Shown here piece after piece: positions 7,065 through 11,510 of a stretch of DNA of 11,510 bases (position 1 is the stretch's first letter; the number at the start of each line of letters is the position of its first letter). This DNA is from an uncultured Ruminococcus sp. (lineage in GTDB: Bacteria > Bacillota > Clostridia > Oscillospirales > Ruminococcaceae). Both the position numbers and the translations under genes were made by a program. The notes under the pieces were generated by a model that had not been told where the DNA came from, made no database searches, and saw only the letters and a list, made by a program, of their open reading frames with translations. The stretch covers positions 1 through 11,510 of the forward strand of contig UQAR01000064.1 of NCBI GenBank assembly GCA_900539095.1, written 5' to 3'.

Positions 7065-10000
7065 TGTATCTGAGATCTCTTGAATTGCAGGGCTTTAAGT
7101 CTTTTCCTGACAAAATAGAACTGAAATTCAATAAGGGTATCACCGCTGTAGTCGGTCCGAACGGTTCCGGCAAAAGCAATATCGGCGACGCTATGCGTTG
7201 GGTAATGGGTGAACAATCCTCCAAAGCCCTCCGTGGTGAAAAAATGGCAGGCGTTATTTTTCACGGAACTCAGACCAGACCAAAAGCTCCTTTTGCTCAG
7301 GTAACTATCACTATCGACAACGAAGACGGTGCACTGGAGTATGACAGCGACACTGTATCAGTTTCCCGAAAGCTTTACCGCAACGGCGACAGCCATTATA
7401 TGATAAACGGCAAGGAAGTAAACCTGAAAGATATCATAGAACTGTTTATGGACACAGGTCTTGGCAGAGACGGATATTCTATAATCGGACAGGGCAGGAT
7501 AGCGGATATCGTAAACGGAAAGTCAAATGACCGCCGTGAGATCTTTGAAGAGGCTGCGGGTATCTCAAAATTTCGCTCAAAGAAAAAAGAGGCAGAGAAA
7601 AAACTTGCCGCAGCAGAAGATAACATTTCCCGTATCAATGATATACTGGGGGAAATAGAGGGACGAATAGGTCCTTTAAAGGCACAGTCAGAAAAAGCCG
7701 AAAAGTTCAGAGTGCTTGATGAGGAAAAGAGAAAGCTTGAAGTTTCTGTGTGGGTGCACAAACTCAATGAATATATCAGCCAGATAGCAGGTTATGAAGA
7801 AAAACTGGCGGCTGTAAAGTCAGAATATGAGGTGCTTACACAAGAGCTTGAAAGCATTGAAAATGATATAAATGACAGCTTTGCAAAAAGTGCAGAGAAG
7901 TCAGAACTTGCAGACTCTTATAAAAATCAGATACATCAGGTGGAGCTGGAAAATTCGCAGGCACTGTCAAAGATCGCAGTATATGAGAATGACATTTCTC
8001 ACCTTGAAGATAATATTTTGAAACTTAAAGAGCAGATAAGCGAGTCGAACACATCAAAATACTATCTTGAGGCTGAGCTGAAAACACGCAGGCAGGAGCT
8101 TGAAGAATTAGGCACTAAAAAATCAGAGCAACAGGTCGCTGTTGAAGATAAGGAAAAAGAACTTTCTGAGCTTATAGACAAAACTGCAAAGTCCGACCTT
8201 TCAGTTAGCGAGGCAGGCAGCTTTATAAATGAGCTTTACATGAAAAAGTCTGAGATATCATTCAGGCTTGAAAATGCTAAAAACAGTCTTTCAGATATCG
8301 ACGAGCAGACAGAAAGCTCTCTTGACAGAAAGGCACAGCTTGAAGAACACTCAAAGCTTTCTTCAAAAGAATTAAAAGAACTTCGTGAATCAAAAAACAA
8401 AGCTGATGAAAATAAGCAAGAACTTACCAACCGCATTAACGGTCTGGCAAAACTGCTTGAATCTCGAAGTTCAAAGCTTTCTGAATGTCGTAAAAGGCTT
8501 ACAGACACAGAAGTTCAGCTCCATGACACCGAAAACCGGATAAGGATACTTACAGACCTTGAAAACAGTATGGAGGGCTTTCAGTTCAGCGTTAAGCACA
8601 TCATGAAAGCCTCAAAACAAGGCAGGATAAGCGGTATATGCGGAACAGTGTCACAGCTTGTTTCCGTTGACACTAAGTATTCAGTTGCCATAGAAACAGC
8701 ACTTGGCGGAGCGTTGCAGAACATTGTTGTAGACAATGAGGACGCTGCAAAAAGAGGAATAAGACTACTTAAAGAGAACAAGGCTGGACGTGCGACATTT
8801 CTGCCGATAACATCAGTAAAAGGCAACAAGCTCAATATGCCGCAGCTTGTAAATGAGGACGGCTATGTGGCTCTCGGATGTGAACTTGTGAAATATGAAA
8901 GCCGTTTTGAGGGCGTAATAAATAGCCTTTTAGGCAGGATATGTATTGCAGAAGATATCGACAGTGCGACGATAATAGCTAAAAAATATGGATACAAATT
9001 TCGTATCGTGACCCTTGACGGACAGGTCATCAACGCAGGCGGTTCGTTCACAGGAGGAAGTGTTTCAAAGCAGACTGGCCTGCTCACAAGAAAAAATGAA
9101 GTAGAAACACTTAGCAACAAAAAGGCTGCACTTGAAAAATCATTCGCAGAGCTTAAACAGCAATCTGAAAAGCTTAATCAAGAAGTGTCCAAATACACGG
9201 CCGATACTGAGGGTATCAGAGAACAGCTTTCACAGGTAAGCAATGATATACTGCGTTTTGAAATGGAGATAAAGCGTGTTTCCGAGTATTATTCGGACTA
9301 CGAAAACAAGCTTGATGAGATAGAAACCTATATCGAAACGCTGAAAAACAAGTATAAAACAGTCAATGAGGATATCGACAAAGCTCAGGCGGAGTTGGCT
9401 GACATAGAGAATGAGATTTCCAACAATGAGGTTAAACTGGCTGATTCGCAAAATGAACAGGTACAGCTGAAAACAAAGCGTGAGCAACTCAGTGAAGATC
9501 TTTCTCAGATGAAGATAGCTGCTGCTGAGCTTTCAAAAGACCTTGAGGCTTGCAGTCTTTCTATATCACAGCTTGAAGAAACTATTGGCGACAGCGACAC
9601 TGACAGCGACAAGCTCAATGATAATATTTCTGAATGTGAGAAAAAGATCGCTGAAAAGAAAGAGCTTATTTCTCTAACAAAGCAAGAGCTTAGCGGTGCT
9701 GACGAAAAGATAGCTGCCGCTCAAAAAATGGCAGAGCAGGCTCAGCGTGAGCACATGGAGCTTGACAATGCCGCTAACAAACTTCGCACAAAGCAGAAAC
9801 AGAAAATGGACGAAAAAGAAACTCTTTCAGGTCAGCTCACAAGAGCAGAAGAGCAGAAAAAGTCCGTTACAGCCGGTTTTGACAAGCTTGTTGCACAGCT
9901 TTGGGACGATTATGAGCTTACAAGAAGTGACGCTGCGGAGATAGCTGAGAATATTGAAGATATCACGGCGGCTAACAAGAGGCTCAATGAGTTGCGTGGA

Positions 10001-10630
10001 AAGATAAAAAATCTTGGCAGCGTAAACCTTGGGGCTATCGAAGAATATGCCGAGGTATCACAGAGATATGAATTTCTTACAGGTCAGCTCAATGATGTCA
10101 ATACGTCAAAAACTGAGCTTGAAAAGCTTATCGAGGACTTGACAGAAAACATGAAAAATATGTTCACTGACAGCTTTGAGCGTATAAATACCAACTTCAA
10201 GAAAATTTTCACCGAGCTTTTCGGTGGTGGTCAATGTGAGCTTATCCTCTCTGACCCTAATAATGTTCTTGAATGTGGTATCGAAATAAACGTTCAGCCG
10301 CCTGGCAAGGTCATAACGAATCTTATGTCACTTTCAGGAGGAGAGCAGGCACTGGTGGCTATCGCAATTTATTTTGCGATACTGAAAATATCACCGTCGC
10401 CTTTCTGTCTGCTTGACGAGATCGAGGCGGCACTCGACGACGTGAACGTAAGCAAATATGCACAGTATCTGCATCACCTCACAGACAAGACCCAGTTTAT
10501 AACCATTACCCACAGGCGTGGCACAATGGAAGAGGCTGACGTTTTGTACGGTGTAACGATGCAGGAGAAAGGTGTTTCCAAGCTGCTTAAAATGGACGTT
10601 TCGGAAACACGTCAAATGAAATTAGAATAG
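7064..10630 (+). CDS. smc: Chromosome segregation ATPase SMC
   Basis: Structural maintenance of chromosomes protein; with ScpA and ScpB it extrudes DNA loops and organises the origin region. The 1188 residues are full length. The N-terminal head has Walker A GPNGSGKS (31-38) and the Q-loop segment YSIIGQGRI (138-146, Q143). A long coiled coil (about 165-510) leads to the hinge (about 520-670), which ends in AGGSFTGGSVSK. The returning coil (about 680-1010) is rich in E, K, Q and L. The C-terminal head has the ABC signature LSGGEQ (1090-1095) and Walker B FCLLDEIEAALDD with D1118 and catalytic E1119. The start shares one base with the radical SAM stop (TAATG), with GGTGA at 7053-7057 as a modest ribosome site. 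All ATPase motifs are intact. Confidence 0.98.
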   Translation: MYLRSLELQGFKSFPDKIELKFNKGITAVVGPNGSGKSNIGDAMRWVMGEQSSKALRGEKMAGVIFHGTQTRPKAPFAQVTITIDNEDGALEYDSDTVSVSRKLYRNGDSHYMINGKEVNLKDIIELFMDTGLGRDGYSIIGQGRIADIVNGKSNDRREIFEEAAGISKFRSKKKEAEKKLAAAEDNISRINDILGEIEGRIGPLKAQSEKAEKFRVLDEEKRKLEVSVWVHKLNEYISQIAGYEEKLAAVKSEYEVLTQELESIENDINDSFAKSAEKSELADSYKNQIHQVELENSQALSKIAVYENDISHLEDNILKLKEQISESNTSKYYLEAELKTRRQELEELGTKKSEQQVAVEDKEKELSELIDKTAKSDLSVSEAGSFINELYMKKSEISFRLENAKNSLSDIDEQTESSLDRKAQLEEHSKLSSKELKELRESKNKADENKQELTNRINGLAKLLESRSSKLSECRKRLTDTEVQLHDTENRIRILTDLENSMEGFQFSVKHIMKASKQGRISGICGTVSQLVSVDTKYSVAIETALGGALQNIVVDNEDAAKRGIRLLKENKAGRATFLPITSVKGNKLNMPQLVNEDGYVALGCELVKYESRFEGVINSLLGRICIAEDIDSATIIAKKYGYKFRIVTLDGQVINAGGSFTGGSVSKQTGLLTRKNEVETLSNKKAALEKSFAELKQQSEKLNQEVSKYTADTEGIREQLSQVSNDILRFEMEIKRVSEYYSDYENKLDEIETYIETLKNKYKTVNEDIDKAQAELADIENEISNNEVKLADSQNEQVQLKTKREQLSEDLSQMKIAAAELSKDLEACSLSISQLEETIGDSDTDSDKLNDNISECEKKIAEKKELISLTKQELSGADEKIAAAQKMAEQAQREHMELDNAANKLRTKQKQKMDEKETLSGQLTRAEEQKKSVTAGFDKLVAQLWDDYELTRSDAAEIAENIEDITAANKRLNELRGKIKNLGSVNLGAIEEYAEVSQRYEFLTGQLNDVNTSKTELEKLIEDLTENMKNMFTDSFERINTNFKKIFTELFGGGQCELILSDPNNVLECGIEINVQPPGKVITNLMSLSGGEQALVAIAIYFAILKISPSPFCLLDEIEAALDDVNVSKYAQYLHHLTDKTQFITITHRRGTMEEADVLYGVTMQEKGVSKLLKMDVSETRQMKLE

Positions 10631-10633
10631 GAG
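10629..10633 (+). promoter_or_regulatory. Shine-Dalgarno site for ftsY overlapping the smc stop codon
   Basis: AGGAG begins within the smc TAG (10628-10630) and lies 7 bases before the ftsY ATG at 10641. It fixes the ftsY start and implies re-initiation after smc. Confidence 0.85.
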
Positions 10634-10640
10634 TGAAGAA

Positions 10641-11510
10641 ATGGGATTTTTTGAAAAGCTGAAAAATGGTCTTAAAAAGACTAAAGACTCGATGATGGGC
10701 AGGATAGAAAGTCTGCTCCACTCATTCAGCAAAATAGATGAAGATCTTTTTGAAGAGCTTGAAGAAACGCTTATCCTATGCGATATCGGCGTTACCACTT
10801 CTGAGAAGATATGTGAAAAGCTTAGACAGAAGGTCAAGCAGGAAGGCGTTAAAGAGCCTGAGAAGATAAAAGATATGCTCAAGGATATAATCACAGAAAT
10901 GCTAGGCGAAGATCAGCAGCTCGATATGTCAACAACTCCGTCTGTGATACTCGTTATCGGCGTAAACGGCGTCGGCAAGACAACTACTATCGGCAAGCTT
11001 GCTTATCAGCTGCACAATCAGGGCAAAAAAGTCATAGTTGCAGCGGCTGATACATTCAGAGCAGCAGCTATCGATCAGCTTGAAGTTTGGACAGAGCGTG
11101 CAGGGGTGGATATAATCAAACACAACGAGGGTTCTGACCCTGCCTCAGTTGTATTCGACGCATTGGCAGCTGCTAAGGCAAGACAGGCTGACGTTGTGAT
11201 ATGTGATACGGCGGGACGTCTGCATAATAAGAAAAATCTTATGGACGAGCTGAAAAAGATATCCCGTATAGTTCATCAGCAGGCAGAGGGCTGTGCCCTT
11301 GAAGTTCTGCTGGCACTGGACGCTACCACGGGACAGAATGCTGTAAATCAGGCAAGACAGTTTAACGAAGTCGCTGATATAACGGGTATTATTCTTACCA
11401 AGCTTGACGGTACCGCTAAGGGAGGAATAATTATCAGCATAACTGATGATCTGAAAGTTCCTGTAAAGCTTGTGACCGTGGGTGAAAAAATAGACGATAT
11501 ACAGCCATTC
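10641..11510 (+). CDS. ftsY: Signal recognition particle receptor FtsY, 3'-truncated by the window edge
   Basis: SRP receptor GTPase that docks ribosome-SRP complexes at the inner membrane for insertion of membrane proteins. The frame is open for 290 codons to the last base. It starts with an amphipathic helix (MGFFEKLKNGLKKTKDSM), probably a membrane-targeting segment, then goes directly into the helical N domain with no acidic A domain, as is usual in Gram-positives. The G domain shows GVNGVGKT (107-114), DTFRAAA (137-143), DTAGR (189-193), TKLDGTAKGG (253-262) and GEKIDDIQPF, which is the last thing seen. Family members normally end 10-15 residues after this point, so nearly the whole protein is present. 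smc-ftsY adjacency is standard in Firmicutes, and ylxM-ffh often follows. Confidence 0.97.
   Translation, partial: MGFFEKLKNGLKKTKDSMMGRIESLLHSFSKIDEDLFEELEETLILCDIGVTTSEKICEKLRQKVKQEGVKEPEKIKDMLKDIITEMLGEDQQLDMSTTPSVILVIGVNGVGKTTTIGKLAYQLHNQGKKVIVAAADTFRAAAIDQLEVWTERAGVDIIKHNEGSDPASVVFDALAAAKARQADVVICDTAGRLHNKKNLMDELKKISRIVHQQAEGCALEVLLALDATTGQNAVNQARQFNEVADITGIILTKLDGTAKGGIIISITDDLKVPVKLVTVGEKIDDIQPF

Noticed and set aside
10139..10167. TTGACA inside smc as a promoter for ftsY
   Set aside because: No -10-like sequence occurs at 16-18 bases; the nearest candidate is about 14 bases away. ftsY also lies about 470 bases further on.
51..11510. CRISPR array, tRNA or rRNA genes, prophage, toxin-antitoxin or defence genes
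   Set aside because: There is almost no noncoding space (largest gap 23 bases) and all coding sequence is assigned to known housekeeping families.

Overview
The window is one end of an assembled contig carrying a tightly packed block of housekeeping genes, all on the + strand. Gene content and order (dprA-topA-trmFO joined to plsX-rnc-radical SAM-smc-ftsY), FADH2-type TrmFO, a TTG start with a strong Shine-Dalgarno sequence, and lysine-rich, moderately AT-rich coding sequence point to a low-to-mid GC Firmicute of class Clostridia. A Ruminococcus-like gut lineage is my best guess, but this rests on gene order and protein feel, not on a search.

Layout. Bases 1-50 are not genomic: they are an untrimmed Illumina Nextera i7 (P7-side) adapter with a sample index and the 19-base Tn5 mosaic end. 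Genomic sequence starts at 51, inside dprA, whose 5' part is missing (53-913). Then come topA (937-3027, TTG start), trmFO (3017-4333), plsX (4344-5354), rnc (5354-6052), an Elp3-like radical SAM gene (6039-7064), smc (7064-10630) and ftsY (10641-11510, open at the right edge and lacking only about its last 10-15 codons).

The longest gap between genes is 23 bases. Four of the seven junctions are overlaps: two TAATG 1-base overlaps, one of 11 bases and one of 14. Two Shine-Dalgarno sequences run into the preceding stop codon. I see no internal terminator, convincing promoter, RNA gene, repeat array, mobile element or defence system. The block reads as one translationally coupled transcription unit.

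Functionally it combines DNA uptake/recombination (DprA), supercoiling (TopA), tRNA modification (TrmFO, possibly the radical SAM protein), phospholipid initiation (PlsX), RNA processing (RNase III), chromosome segregation (SMC) and membrane protein targeting (FtsY). The most useful observations are the adapter contamination, the joining of two gene blocks that are separate in Bacillus (without acpP, xerC, hslVU or codY at the seams), and the uncharacterised radical SAM protein with a KH-like GxxG motif near its C-terminus. I found no evidence of a new biological system here.
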